A DNA stretch of 64,000 nucleotides, taken from positions 1 through 64,000 of the forward strand of contig JALSRK010000053.1 of NCBI GenBank assembly GCA_026984795.1. Reading direction: 5' to 3'. A program made the translations under genes and the position numbers. Position 1 is the stretch's first letter, and each line of letters opens with the position of its first letter. Positions 18,666 to 26,179 of this stretch are shown one piece after another. This stretch comes from Solibacteraceae bacterium (lineage in GTDB: Bacteria > Acidobacteriota > Terriglobia > Bryobacterales > Bryobacteraceae). A model generated the notes under the pieces. It saw nothing but the letters and a program-made list of their open reading frames with translations. It was not told where the DNA came from and made no database searches.

Positions 18666-19172
18666 TCAGTGCGACTCGCAGGCCTCGGCGTGTCCCGGTG
18701 CGGAGCGGAACGCCAGCATCGCCCCGGTCAGATCTTCGATCCGCTTCGACATCTCTGCTTCGTCGCAGAGTAAGTCCCTCAGGGTGGTCTTGCCGAGCAC
18801 TTCGGTCAGCACCGCCTGCACCGTACTCCAGAGTGAGCGGATCGAGCAGTCGTCGACATGGGCGCAGGCCTGCTCCCGGCCGGCATGCCGTTCGCAGAAC
18901 GTAGGTCCGAACAAAGGTCCGCCGAGGAGCTCGAGAACGGTGGCCACCGAGATCTGGTCGGCTGGCCGGGCAAGCGTGTACCCGCCGGACTGGCCGCGAG
19001 CGCTCTGCACCAATCCCCCCATGCGGAGCAGGCGCATGAGTTTGGCCACGTTGGGGATGGAAAGACCCTCCGCTCGGCTGATCTCCGGGATGGTCAGGCT
19101 CTCTCCTTGACCACAGCGCGCCAGGTGCAACAGGCAGCGGAGCCCGTATTCCTCCTGGGCACTCAGTTTCAT
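18666..19172 (-). CDS. Rrf2 family Fe-S transcription regulator
   Basis: 168-residue winged-helix regulator (MKLSAQEEYGLRCLLHLA, then GLSIPNVAKLMRLLRMGGLV and GQSGGYTLARP as the wing). Three cysteines, Cys93, Cys103 and Cys109 (spacing x9, x5), sit where IscR and related Rrf2 proteins bind a [2Fe-2S] or [4Fe-4S] cluster; the first spacing is longer than in IscR. It probably senses Fe-S, iron or NO status. Gene order ferredoxin, Rrf2, amrS on the minus strand suggests it controls this operon, possibly also itself; TAGAAT about 15 bases upstream of its ATG is a possible internal -10. Confidence 0.92.
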   Translation of the reverse strand: MKLSAQEEYGLRCLLHLARCGQGESLTIPEISRAEGLSIPNVAKLMRLLRMGGLVQSARGQSGGYTLARPADQISVATVLELLGGPLFGPTFCERHAGREQACAHVDDCSIRSLWSTVQAVLTEVLGKTTLRDLLCDEAEMSKRIEDLTGAMLAFRSAPGHAEACESH

Positions 19173-19258
19173 AGCAAATCCATTCTATCCTGATTCTGTC
19201 ATATACGAAAGGAGAAGAGGAGCCGGAACTCTGTCGTCGCCAGGGCACGGGGCCGGAG

Positions 19259-19525
19259 TTATGACTTCTTTTCGTAGTAGGCTGCGTTGCGCTCGGCGAA
19301 CTCCGCCCACTGCTCGGGCAGGTCTTCCAGCGCGAAGATGGCTTCCACCGGGCAGACCGGCACGCAGGCGCCGCAGTCGATGCACTCTTCCGGATCGATG
19401 TAGAGCATCTCCTCGGACTCGAATTCGGGCTCTTCCTTGGTCGGATGAATGCAGTCCACTGGACAGGCGTCCACGCAGGCCGTGTCCTTGGTGTTGATGC
19501 AAGGCTCGGCAATAACGTAAGCCAT
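19259..19525 (-). CDS. 7Fe ferredoxin ([3Fe-4S][4Fe-4S])
   Basis: 88-residue electron carrier. Cys9-x7-Cys17-x3-Cys21 with Pro22, then Cys48-x2-Cys51-x2-Cys54-x3-Cys58. This spacing is that of Thermus/Azotobacter-type seven-iron ferredoxins: Cys9, Cys17 and Cys58 would hold [3Fe-4S]; Cys21, Cys48, Cys51 and Cys54 the [4Fe-4S]; Cys25 is the usual free cysteine. An excellent AGGAGG lies upstream of the ATG. First gene of a presumed operon with the Rrf2 regulator and amrS, for which it could donate electrons; that link is inference. Confidence 0.94.
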   Translation of the reverse strand: MAYVIAEPCINTKDTACVDACPVDCIHPTKEEPEFESEEMLYIDPEECIDCGACVPVCPVEAIFALEDLPEQWAEFAERNAAYYEKKS

Positions 19526-19564
19526 TGTCCCTCCTGTTGATAGGAAATATAGAGTTGTGCTTTG

Positions 19565-19593
19565 AGCGTAGCCAATCTATACCCTGTAGTCAA
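19565..19593 (-). promoter_or_regulatory. Candidate promoter of the ferredoxin-Rrf2-amrS operon
   Basis: On the minus strand TTGACT (19588-19593) is a near-perfect -35, followed after 17 bases by TACGCT (19565-19570), a poor -10. The spacer holds GGTATAGATT. A weak -10 with a good -35 would suit a regulated or activator-dependent promoter. Confidence 0.4.
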
Positions 19594-19701
19594 GTACCCC
19601 AAGGGGGTGGGGCTGGGGCATTTTCCCCCCTGCCAAAATCCACTATTCGCTGGTAATTCGCCTCGGTTTCCGGCATGATAACGAAAGGACTTGGAGGGGG
19701 G

Positions 19702-20967
19702 ATGCCTGACAACAACCGGCAAGAGGTCCTTGTCGTTTCCTATTCCGAGATGGCCAAAGCGCTGCCCGGCGTCGAAGAAGCGCTGGCCGTTCCGGCGGAA
19801 GGGGCGCCGCGGCTCAAGCCGCGCGAGAAGATCGATTTCATTTTCCGGCTCCATGACGCGATGGAAGAGCTGCGGGCGTTGCCGGACCGGCCGGGGGTGC
19901 TCGTGACGCCCCGGGACCAGTTCGCTTCCTTGCTGCAGAGCGCCTTCGCCGAGGCGTCGGCCCGTAGCGGCCGGGTGAGCAGAGCGCCCGGGGTGAGCGC
20001 GCTCGAAGCGAAGTTCGACAAGACCGACGTCGGTTGGGCGAGCGTCGCTTGGGCGTGGCTGAAACGGGCCTTGCGGGGCCGCATCGGCTATGCGCGGCCG
20101 CAAAAGACCGGAGTGCTGCCCCGCCCGTTCCGGGCGGCGATCTTCGGCGATTGGGGGACGGGGCTCTATGGGGCGCCGGTGATCGGACGCAGCATCGCTG
20201 GGGACCCGGCGCCGGTGGATCTGGTGCTCCATCTCGGCGACACCTACTACTCGGGAACCGGCGGGGAGTTCGAGAAACGGTTCGATCCCCACTGGCCCGA
20301 GCGCCCCGGCGCGCTCCACCGGTCGTTGAACGCCAACCACGAGATGTATTCCGGGGGCCGGGCCTACCGCAAGACCGTCCGGAGCAAGTTCGGCCAGAAG
20401 TCCAGCGTGTTTTCTCTGGCCAACGACGACTGGCTGCTCATCGGCATGGACACGGCGCTCGAGGATCACAGCCTCAACGACGAGCAGGCGGCCTGGGTCG
20501 AGGCCCTTGTGGACGGCGCCGGGGGGCGGAAGGTCGTACTGTTTTCCCACCATCAGCCCTTTTCCCGGCTGGACAAGCAGGGGCCGAAGCTGATCGAGAA
20601 GCTGCGCCCCGTGCTGGACGGGCGCAAGATCTTTGCCTGGTACTGGGGCCACGAGCACCACTGCGTGCTCTACGAGCGGCATCCGAAGTGGGGCTTCTGG
20701 GGACGGTGCATCGGCCACGGCGGCATCCCCGAGTTCCGCCACGAGCTGCTCGGGCGGGCGCCGAAGAAGCCGTCGTGGAAGAGGTTCCCGGCTGCCGGCC
20801 TGATCCCGGGGTGCCGGGTGCTCAACGGCTCGAATGAGTTCCTGGGGAAACTGGCCCAGCAGTACAGCCCCCACGGCTACGCCACCCTGATCTTCGACGG
20901 CGCCAAGCTCATCGAGGAGATCCGCGACGCCCACGGCGAGGTGCTCCGGACCACCGAGCTCGATTGA
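19702..20967 (+). CDS. Metallophosphoesterase
   Basis: Calcineurin-like phosphoesterase, 421 residues. Dinuclear metal motifs appear in order: FGDWG (about residue 149), HLGDTYYSG (about 176), NANHE (about 211; the usual GNHE with Ala for Gly), FSHHQPFS (about 281) and GHEHH (about 316). About 145 N-terminal residues before the catalytic domain match nothing I recognise. There is no signal peptide. ATG 19702 is chosen over ATG 19675 because GGAGG at 19693-19697 directly precedes it. The substrate, phosphomonoester or diester, cannot be told. Divergent from the ferredoxin operon. Confidence 0.85.
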   Translation: MPDNNRQEVLVVSYSEMAKALPGVEEALAVPAEGAPRLKPREKIDFIFRLHDAMEELRALPDRPGVLVTPRDQFASLLQSAFAEASARSGRVSRAPGVSALEAKFDKTDVGWASVAWAWLKRALRGRIGYARPQKTGVLPRPFRAAIFGDWGTGLYGAPVIGRSIAGDPAPVDLVLHLGDTYYSGTGGEFEKRFDPHWPERPGALHRSLNANHEMYSGGRAYRKTVRSKFGQKSSVFSLANDDWLLIGMDTALEDHSLNDEQAAWVEALVDGAGGRKVVLFSHHQPFSRLDKQGPKLIEKLRPVLDGRKIFAWYWGHEHHCVLYERHPKWGFWGRCIGHGGIPEFRHELLGRAPKKPSWKRFPAAGLIPGCRVLNGSNEFLGKLAQQYSPHGYATLIFDGAKLIEEIRDAHGEVLRTTELD

Positions 20968-21040
20968 GAGGCGGGCCAGGGCGGGCTGGGAATCCGGGGC
21001 GGCGGACAAAGATGCCCGCGACGATGGATTGGTGTGATTT

Positions 21041-21091
21041 CCAAATGTTGAGATGAATTCAGTGTTTTAACAAAACTCTTGGAACATTTGG
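21041..21091 (+). promoter_or_regulatory. Inverted-repeat operator of the satD promoter
   Basis: CCAAATGTT (21041-21049) and AACATTTGG (21083-21091) are perfect 9-base inverted copies. The right arm abuts the -10 hexamer and lies in the spacer, the left arm lies upstream of the -35 region. Arm centres are 42 bases apart, four helical turns, compatible with a looping or doubly bound regulator. Confidence 0.6.
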
Positions 21092-21097
21092 TATAAT
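21092..21097 (+). promoter_or_regulatory. -10 hexamer of the satD promoter
   Basis: Perfect TATAAT in a locally AT-rich stretch that stands out from the GC-rich surroundings. The best -35 is TTAACA about 19 bases upstream. Transcription would start near 21104. Confidence 0.65.
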
Positions 21098-21109
21098 CAC
21101 TAAACGGAG

Positions 21110-21155
21110 GGTTCCCTTGGGTCACCCGCTATTGCTCGAGCCCCGACGGGGAACC
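21110..21155 (+). promoter_or_regulatory. Structured 5' leader of satD
   Basis: GGTTCCC (21110-21116) pairs with GGGAACC (21149-21155) inside the 68-base leader, and GAG/CTC extend the stem past one bulged base. The 3' side ends a few bases before the ribosome binding site GGAGG (21159-21163), so folding could affect its access. Confidence 0.4.
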
Positions 21156-21171
21156 TCTGGAGGTGAGACCC

Positions 21172-21810
21172 ATGAAGCCGGCCGGATATGTGGCGGTGAT
21201 CGGGGACGTTGTCGGTTCCCGCGAGGTGGAAGACCGCGAGGGGCTGCAGCAGCGGCTGCGGGAGCTGATGGGTGAGGTAAACCGGCGGTTTTCCGGGACG
21301 ATCGCGGCGCGGTTCCTGCTGACTGCAGGCGACGAGTTCCAGGGGTTGCTGGGCGGCGCGGAGAGCGTCGGGGAGCTCTGCGGCCTGCTGCGGGCGGAGC
21401 TGGATCCGGTGGAGATCCGGCTGGGTTTCGGCGTCGGCGGGCTGGCGACGGCCTTGCAGCCGGAAGCGGTGGGCATGGACGGCGTGTGCTTTCACCGGGC
21501 GCGGGAGGCCTTGAATCGGGCCAAACAGACGGGCTCGCCGGTGGAGGCGGCGACGGGCGGCGACGATGGCGTATTCAAGGTTTATGGTAGTCTGTATGGC
21601 GCGCTGCGCCGAGGCTGGACCGCGCGGCAGCGGCTGGCCGTGGACTGGACGATGGCGGGCTTGAACGGGCGGCAGGTGGCCCGGCGGATGGGGATCGGGC
21701 CCAGCGCGGTGAGTCTGCATCTGAAAGCCGCCGAAGCCCGGGCGGTGCTGGCGGCGACGCGGGTCTGGGTGCGGGCGCTGGAGGCGGCGCTGGAAAGGGA
21801 CGGCCGATGA
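21172..21810 (+). CDS. SatD-like protein with C-terminal helix-turn-helix
   Basis: 212-residue cytoplasmic protein of the SatD family, named from the streptococcal secretion and acid tolerance locus; molecular function unknown. The N-terminal 130 residues show AVIGDVVGSREVEDR and LLTAGDEFQGLL, typical of the family. Residues of about 149-200 (WTARQRLAVDWTMAGLNGRQ, then VARRMGIGPSAVSLHLKAAE) form a sigma-region-4 or LuxR-like helix-turn-helix. The protein could therefore bind the inverted repeat in its own promoter. GGAGG eight bases upstream fixes ATG 21172. Its stop overlaps the next start (ATGA). Confidence 0.8.
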   Translation: MKPAGYVAVIGDVVGSREVEDREGLQQRLRELMGEVNRRFSGTIAARFLLTAGDEFQGLLGGAESVGELCGLLRAELDPVEIRLGFGVGGLATALQPEAVGMDGVCFHRAREALNRAKQTGSPVEAATGGDDGVFKVYGSLYGALRRGWTARQRLAVDWTMAGLNGRQVARRMGIGPSAVSLHLKAAEARAVLAATRVWVRALEAALERDGR

Positions 21811-22538
21811 CTCGAATCTGCGCCACGTTCCTGCTGGTTCTGCTGGTTTCCGAGTACGGGTTTCGAAGCCGCAAGGACGCCATTGAGTCGCTGACGAAGG
21901 CGGGCGTCCGGGGGAGCGCAATCCGGGCGCTGGGGTGGCTGATCGCCTGGGCGGGGGCTCCGGTGACGGTGTGGGGCTGGCCGCAGGCGCTGGCGGCGGT
22001 TCTCTTGTGGGCGGCGGCGGAGTCGAGCGGTTGGTTGATCGGGCGGCGGTTCCGGGCCGGATGGGCCGCCGGCAGGGCGTTCGGGGGGCTCCGGGTGCAT
22101 CTCGGACCGTTGTGGGCGACGGTGGCGGTGGCGGTGGTCTGGTGGGTGGCGCGGCGGGTAGTTCCGCTCCAGGCGGTGCAGCCGTTCGTGTGGGCGCCGG
22201 ACGCGTGGATCGCCGCTGCGGCGGCGGTTACGGCGTTGTTCACCTGGGCGACGATGGTTACGGTGAGCGTGGTGGAAGCCGCCGGCGGGGGCACGGTCGA
22301 GCAGGAGCGCGCGCAGGACATGGGAGCGGGCGAGGTGATCGGCCTGCTGGAGCGGTACCTCGTCCTGTTGCTGGTCGCCGGGGGCGCGTTGAGCGGCGCG
22401 GCGTTCGTGATCGCCGCCAAGTCGGCGGCGCGGTTCCCGCAGTTCAAGAAGCCGGAGTTCGCCGAGTACTTCCTGATCGGCACGCTCTGCTCGGTGGGGC
22501 TGGCGGTGGCGGCGGGGCTGTGGCTGCGGTCGCTCTGA
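21807..22538 (+). CDS. DUF3307 / SatE-like membrane protein
   Basis: 243-residue integral membrane protein with five or six predicted hydrophobic segments. The C-terminal part, GEVIGLLERYLVLLLVAGG followed by AKSAARF and EYFLIGTLCSVGLAVA, matches the conserved end of DUF3307 proteins, which commonly neighbour SatD. The N-terminal half is less conserved. It overlaps satD by four bases, so the two are translationally coupled and probably act together at the membrane. Function unknown in the family as far as I know. Confidence 0.75.
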   Translation: MTRICATFLLVLLVSEYGFRSRKDAIESLTKAGVRGSAIRALGWLIAWAGAPVTVWGWPQALAAVLLWAAAESSGWLIGRRFRAGWAAGRAFGGLRVHLGPLWATVAVAVVWWVARRVVPLQAVQPFVWAPDAWIAAAAAVTALFTWATMVTVSVVEAAGGGTVEQERAQDMGAGEVIGLLERYLVLLLVAGGALSGAAFVIAAKSAARFPQFKKPEFAEYFLIGTLCSVGLAVAAGLWLRSL

Positions 22539-22581
22539 GAGCGATGCCGGACGGTGCGCGGCTGAAGGGGGCGCCGGAGGG

Positions 22582-23001
22582 GTGAAGATCTTCCTCTATT
22601 TCATCGGCAAGCCGCGGGATGTGCACGCCAACGCCATGGCTGCCGAGTACGTGAAGCGCTCCGGGCGTTATGCCGCCTGCGAGATGCGCGAGGTGCAGCC
22701 GAAGCGTTTCGATCCGTGGAAGAAGCATCCGGCGGCGGTGAAGGTGGCTCTGGCCCCCGGGGGCCGGGAGTTGGATTCGGCGGGATTTGCGGCGCTGATG
22801 GCGGGCTGGGAGCAGCGGGGCCGGGACGTGGTGTTCCTCGTCGGCGGCGCCGACGGGCTTCCGGACCAGTGGCAGGAGCAGGCCGACTTACGAGTTTCAC
22901 TTTCCCCGCTCACCCTGCCCCATGAGCTGGCGCGGGTGGTGCTGGCCGAGCAGATCTACCGGGCCTTGGCGAGCCTGAGAGGCCATCCCTACCCGCGGTG
23001 A
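22582..23001 (+). CDS. rlmH: 23S rRNA (pseudouridine1915-N3)-methyltransferase
   Basis: SPOUT-family methyltransferase that methylates pseudouridine 1915 in helix 69 of 23S rRNA. 139 residues, slightly shorter than the usual 155. The trefoil-knot region is intact: VFLVGGADG, then LSPLTLPHELARVVLAEQIY and RALASLRGHPYPR, the nearly invariant C-terminus. GTG at 22582 directly follows GGAGG at 22576-22580. It follows the DUF3307 gene after 43 bases and may be co-transcribed. Confidence 0.93.
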   Translation: MKIFLYFIGKPRDVHANAMAAEYVKRSGRYAACEMREVQPKRFDPWKKHPAAVKVALAPGGRELDSAGFAALMAGWEQRGRDVVFLVGGADGLPDQWQEQADLRVSLSPLTLPHELARVVLAEQIYRALASLRGHPYPR

Positions 23002-23346
23002 CCGCCCTGGCGCCGGACGGCGCAGGATGGTGGGGCGCCCGCCCGGACAGAATGAGCGGCCGGGCGGGTACAGTGGTGGCTCTCGCCGCGAGGATACCTG
23101 AAGGCCAACGGGCGCCGGGCCCGAGCAGCGCAAGAAACGGGCAGCCCAAGGCGGGGCCATGGGGATTTTACGGAACAGATGGTCAGTGGTCTTCGGCTGC
23201 CGGGAGATCTTCTGGCGACACAATGGTTCGTTTCCGAGGCCGCTCACAGACGGGTGGGGGCACGGCGGCCTCCCTGGGGCCCGGGGCGGCCTCGGCGTGG
23301 TTCGTCTCACTCCGGGGGGATCCCGTGGGGTGGCGGCGAGTTGCTG
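23002..23346. other. Intergenic region, no gene seen
   Basis: 345 bases between the convergent rlmH and the 388-residue gene. Open frames on both strands are short, lack ribosome binding sites and have compositionally skewed translations. No clear terminator hairpin with a T run was found. Confidence 0.45.
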
Positions 23347-24513
23347 CTACCGGTTTCGCGCCGCTTCCTTGATCACCGGCTCGAGCTGCCCGCCGACAAG
23401 CGGAGCCAGGACGTTTTCCCACCAGGTCCAGTCCGGCTCCTTGTCTTCGTGGGCGAGCCTGTTGGCGATCTTCTGAAACTGCGAAACGCCCAAGCTCCTG
23501 ATCCGTTGTTCGACGAAGTTCGTGGCCGCCCTGATGGCAGCCTGCCGTTGCCGTGGCCCGAGGGCGGGACCCGCATACCGCGCCACGGCTTTGGCGGCGA
23601 TACGGCCGGCCACCTTCCTGGCGGCGACGCGGAGCCAGCGGGTCATCTTGGCTCCGGCGGGCGCGGAAAGCCCGGACACGGCCACGTCGAACATCCCGTC
23701 GGCCAGGTCTCTCGCCGTGATATTCTCTCCTGCCAAGGCCCGGGCCCCGAGATCGGTGGAGTGCTGGGCGGCCGCGCCTGTCGCGGCCACCATCCCCTCC
23801 TGGCTCGCCGTGAGCGAGACGCCGGTGGCCGCTCCATAGGCGCTGGCGGCGCCGCCGGCGGCGACGGCCGCGTAGAACTTGATGCACATTTCCGCTTGCT
23901 TGGCGCCGCTTTCCACCATGTTTTGCCAGCGCGCGAATTCCTTCGCGGCGCGGCGCATAGTCACCGCGGCCTGGTTCAGATCCTGCCGGGCTTCCCGGTA
24001 GGCGCCCCGCACCCTGGCTGCCTCGGCGGCGCGGAGGTGCCTGGCCGCCTCCGGCAGGGTCATATCCAGCAACACCTTGAGCGTCAGGGAATCCGCCCCG
24101 CCGAAGATCCGGGCCCAATGGGAGAAGATCAGGTTGGCGAAGCCGCTGTTGTGGGCGGTGTCGTAGGCGGAGCGGACATTGTCCCGAAGCAAGCGCAGGT
24201 CGCTGTGGCCGAGGCCGATCAGCTCCCGCACCTTCTTGTCCTCTTCTTGCTCCACCTGACGGTGAACCGCAGCATCATCGACTACGATGACCATGACCGG
24301 AACGTAGTACCTCATCAGCAGATCTCTACCGGTGAGCGACTTGTAGACCCGCCGCCAATACTGTTGCGAGGATTTGAGCATTTGGACCCGCGCGAACAGC
24401 CGCCGGCGGTCGGGATCGTTCGGCGGCATCCGGCCGAGAAGGTCAGAGGTGTGCTGTAGTTCCTTGTTGTTCCGCTCGACCTGGATTTCAATTTGTCTCG
24501 CTGTGAGCGCCAT
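23347..24513 (-). CDS. Unrecognised 388-residue helical protein
   Basis: I do not recognise a family. The start is certain: AAAGGAGGTG lies seven bases before the ATG. The first 120 residues are charged and helical, with a hydrophobic strand MRYYVPVMVIVVDD at about 67-80. Residues of about 160-210 form a probable coiled coil rich in Ala and Arg. From about 215 an Ala/Gly-rich weakly hydrophobic segment (AAVAAGGAASAYGAATG) could insert into a membrane. The C-terminal third is basic and ends in WTWWENVLAPLVGGQ. There is no N-terminal signal peptide. The architecture would suit an effector or toxin with a membrane-active middle, but that is only a guess. Flanked by gene-poor DNA. Confidence 0.75.
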   Translation of the reverse strand: MALTARQIEIQVERNNKELQHTSDLLGRMPPNDPDRRRLFARVQMLKSSQQYWRRVYKSLTGRDLLMRYYVPVMVIVVDDAAVHRQVEQEEDKKVRELIGLGHSDLRLLRDNVRSAYDTAHNSGFANLIFSHWARIFGGADSLTLKVLLDMTLPEAARHLRAAEAARVRGAYREARQDLNQAAVTMRRAAKEFARWQNMVESGAKQAEMCIKFYAAVAAGGAASAYGAATGVSLTASQEGMVAATGAAAQHSTDLGARALAGENITARDLADGMFDVAVSGLSAPAGAKMTRWLRVAARKVAGRIAAKAVARYAGPALGPRQRQAAIRAATNFVEQRIRSLGVSQFQKIANRLAHEDKEPDWTWWENVLAPLVGGQLEPVIKEAARNR

Positions 24514-24567
24514 TCGGCACCTCCTTTCTTCTGGTGGTCCGGGAGGTGAGGTTGCCGGCGCCCCAGG

Positions 24568-24651
24568 TCACCGGGACACGGCCGTCTTCCGCCAGGCGTA
24601 GCTCTCAGAAGACATGCACGTGGGCCGGCTCGGATCTCCTCCTGGACACAT
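24568..24651 (-). CDS. Small ORF 2, 27 residues, upstream of the 388-residue gene
   Basis: ATG at 24649-24651 follows GGAGG (24658-24662) after six bases, near-ideal spacing. The peptide begins MCPGGDPSRPTCMSSESYAW and has two cysteines; it ends 54 bases before the 388-residue gene on the same strand. No homologue is recognised. It could be a leader peptide, a small partner protein or chance; two such ORFs in a row raise the odds slightly. Confidence 0.3.
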   Translation of the reverse strand: MCPGGDPSRPTCMSSESYAWRKTAVSR

Positions 24652-24719
24652 CGCACTCCTCCGCTCAGCCCACCACTGCCGCTCTGACTGATTTGGAGCG
24701 GACGGAACTGTCCGGCCGA

Positions 24720-24803
24720 CTACTCTGGGGCGGGCTTACAGCGTTCCCCCTCCGTCGCGGGCCCTGGGGCGGCGTAGTGGTGCGAACTGGCGTTGTCTGC
24801 CAT
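24720..24803 (-). CDS. Small ORF 1, 27 residues, first in the leader
   Basis: ATG at 24801-24803 preceded by GGAGG (24808-24812) after four bases. The peptide begins MADNASSHHYAAPGPATEGE, is hydrophilic, and has one cysteine. Same length and strand as the second small ORF 68 bases downstream. No homologue is recognised; may be spurious. Confidence 0.3.
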   Translation of the reverse strand: MADNASSHHYAAPGPATEGERCKPAPE

Positions 24804-24847
24804 TCCGCCTCCAGTTAGGTAGCAGGCTGCTGTGTGGCAGCAGGGCA

Positions 24848-24878
24848 ATTGTAACCCAAAAAAGTAGTTTCAGAACAA
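24848..24878 (-). promoter_or_regulatory. Candidate promoter for the 388-residue gene region
   Basis: On the minus strand TACAAT (24848-24853) with TTGTTC 19 bases upstream (24873-24878), in the only AT-rich patch nearby. Transcription would start about 330 bases before the 388-residue gene and cover both small ORFs. Confidence 0.35.
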
Positions 24879-25033
24879 AAAATCTTGTGCTCTGGAATTA
24901 CTTGATCGCCCCCGTCCCCGGCGCGAGGCGGGCTGTTGCGGGGCACATGACCTCGCCGGCGGGCGTATCGCCGCCCCATGGGCTTCCGTATCGCACCGTC
25001 GCCGTGGGTTGGCGGTTCCTCCGAGAGAGCGGG

Positions 25034-26113
25034 TCAGAAGTGGGCGGAAGGGCTCGGCCGCGGCGTCTTGTGTTCGAACTCCGGCGTGGTTTTTTCGGTG
25101 AGGGCGCCAGAGGGGGCGCGGACGAGGAGGAGCGTGGGGAGGTGGAGGGCGAGGGCGGTGGCGTAGCCGTCTTCTTCGCCGAGGACGAGGAGGGCGGTGG
25201 CGAAGGCGTCGGCGCGGGCGCAGGAGGGGTCGAGGACGGAGACGGAGGCCAGGCGGTGGCGGATGGGCCGCAAAGTGCGCGGATCGATGATGTGGGAATA
25301 GCGGACGCCGTAGCGCTCGAAATAGTTGCGGTAGTCGCCGGAGGTGGCCAGGGCGGCGTCTTCGAGGGGGATGACGCGCTGGACAGGGCGTGAGGCCGGC
25401 CGGGCGGGAGCGGCCGGGGAGCCGTAGGCGGGCCGTTCGATGCCCACGCGCCAGGGGCGGCCGGACGGGGCACGGCCGGAAGCGTAGACCTCGCCGCCGA
25501 CTTCGATCAAGAAGTCGCGCCAGCCGGCCTTCCGGAGCCGGAGGGCGAGGCGGTCCACGGCGTAGCCTTTGGCGATGCCGGAGAGGTCGAGCCGGACGGC
25601 GGGGTGGAGCTTGCGGATGGTGGAGGCGGCCTCGTCGATCGAGATCTTGTCCCAGCCGACGCGGGCGCGGAGGCGGCGCAGTTCGGTCTGCGAGGGCTCC
25701 TGGAATTGTCCCGAAGGGCCGAAGCCCCAGGCGTCCACCGCGGGCGCGATGGTGACGTCGAAAGCGCCGCCGGTGGCGCGGCCGACTTCCCGGGCCGCAA
25801 GCAGCACGTCGAGGAGCTCGGGAGAAACGTGGAACGGTTCGGTAGAGGGGTGCTGGTTCAGGCGGGAGAGCTCGGAGTCTTCCCTGAAAGTGGACATGCG
25901 GGCATCGACGGCGGCGAGGGTGGAGCGGATGAGTTCGGCGAGGCGGTCACGCTCGTCCGGGGCCAGTGGGCCGGCGGCGAGCTGGACGGTGTAGGTGGTC
26001 CCCATGGTTTCGCCCTCGAAGCGGTGCGCGGCGGGCTCCGGGGCAGGGGAGCAGGCGGCGAGCAGGAGAAGCGCTACGCCGGCGGCGGGGCGTTTCGAGG
26101 GATACAGGCTCAT
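25034..26113 (-). CDS. apbE: FAD:protein FMN transferase (ApbE), lipoprotein
   Basis: Attaches FMN covalently to Thr or Ser of exported redox proteins such as Rnf or Nqr subunits, on the periplasmic side. About 359 residues. LLLLAAC near residue 21 is a lipobox after a hydrophobic leader, so it is membrane-anchored. Motifs LDLSGIAKGYAVD, GGEVYASG, ATSGDYRNYF, SHIIDPRT and the Mg-binding DAFATALLVLG are all present. ATG 26113 is favoured over GTG 26128 because it gives a compact lipoprotein signal. No obvious flavinylation target is in the window. Confidence 0.92.
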   Translation of the reverse strand: MSLYPSKRPAAGVALLLLAACSPAPEPAAHRFEGETMGTTYTVQLAAGPLAPDERDRLAELIRSTLAAVDARMSTFREDSELSRLNQHPSTEPFHVSPELLDVLLAAREVGRATGGAFDVTIAPAVDAWGFGPSGQFQEPSQTELRRLRARVGWDKISIDEAASTIRKLHPAVRLDLSGIAKGYAVDRLALRLRKAGWRDFLIEVGGEVYASGRAPSGRPWRVGIERPAYGSPAAPARPASRPVQRVIPLEDAALATSGDYRNYFERYGVRYSHIIDPRTLRPIRHRLASVSVLDPSCARADAFATALLVLGEEDGYATALALHLPTLLLVRAPSGALTEKTTPEFEHKTPRPSPSAHF

Positions 26114-26179
26114 GGCTGCCGCGCACATTCTCTCAGATCGGGCGGCGGCGAGGGGGGCGGTGGAAAGGAAGCGGCCCGC

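Larger units (their letters stand above)
24514..25033. other. Long leader region of the 388-residue gene
   Basis: 520 bases without a large gene. It holds two 27-codon ORFs on the minus strand (24720-24803 and 24568-24651), each with its own GGAGG, and an AT-rich patch at 24848-24900 that may be the promoter. Beyond that patch, towards apbE, I see nothing coding. Confidence 0.5.

Noticed and set aside
24815-24850. CTGCTG/CAGCAG hairpin near the AT-rich patch as a terminator
   Set aside because: Only six pairs and no T run on either strand.
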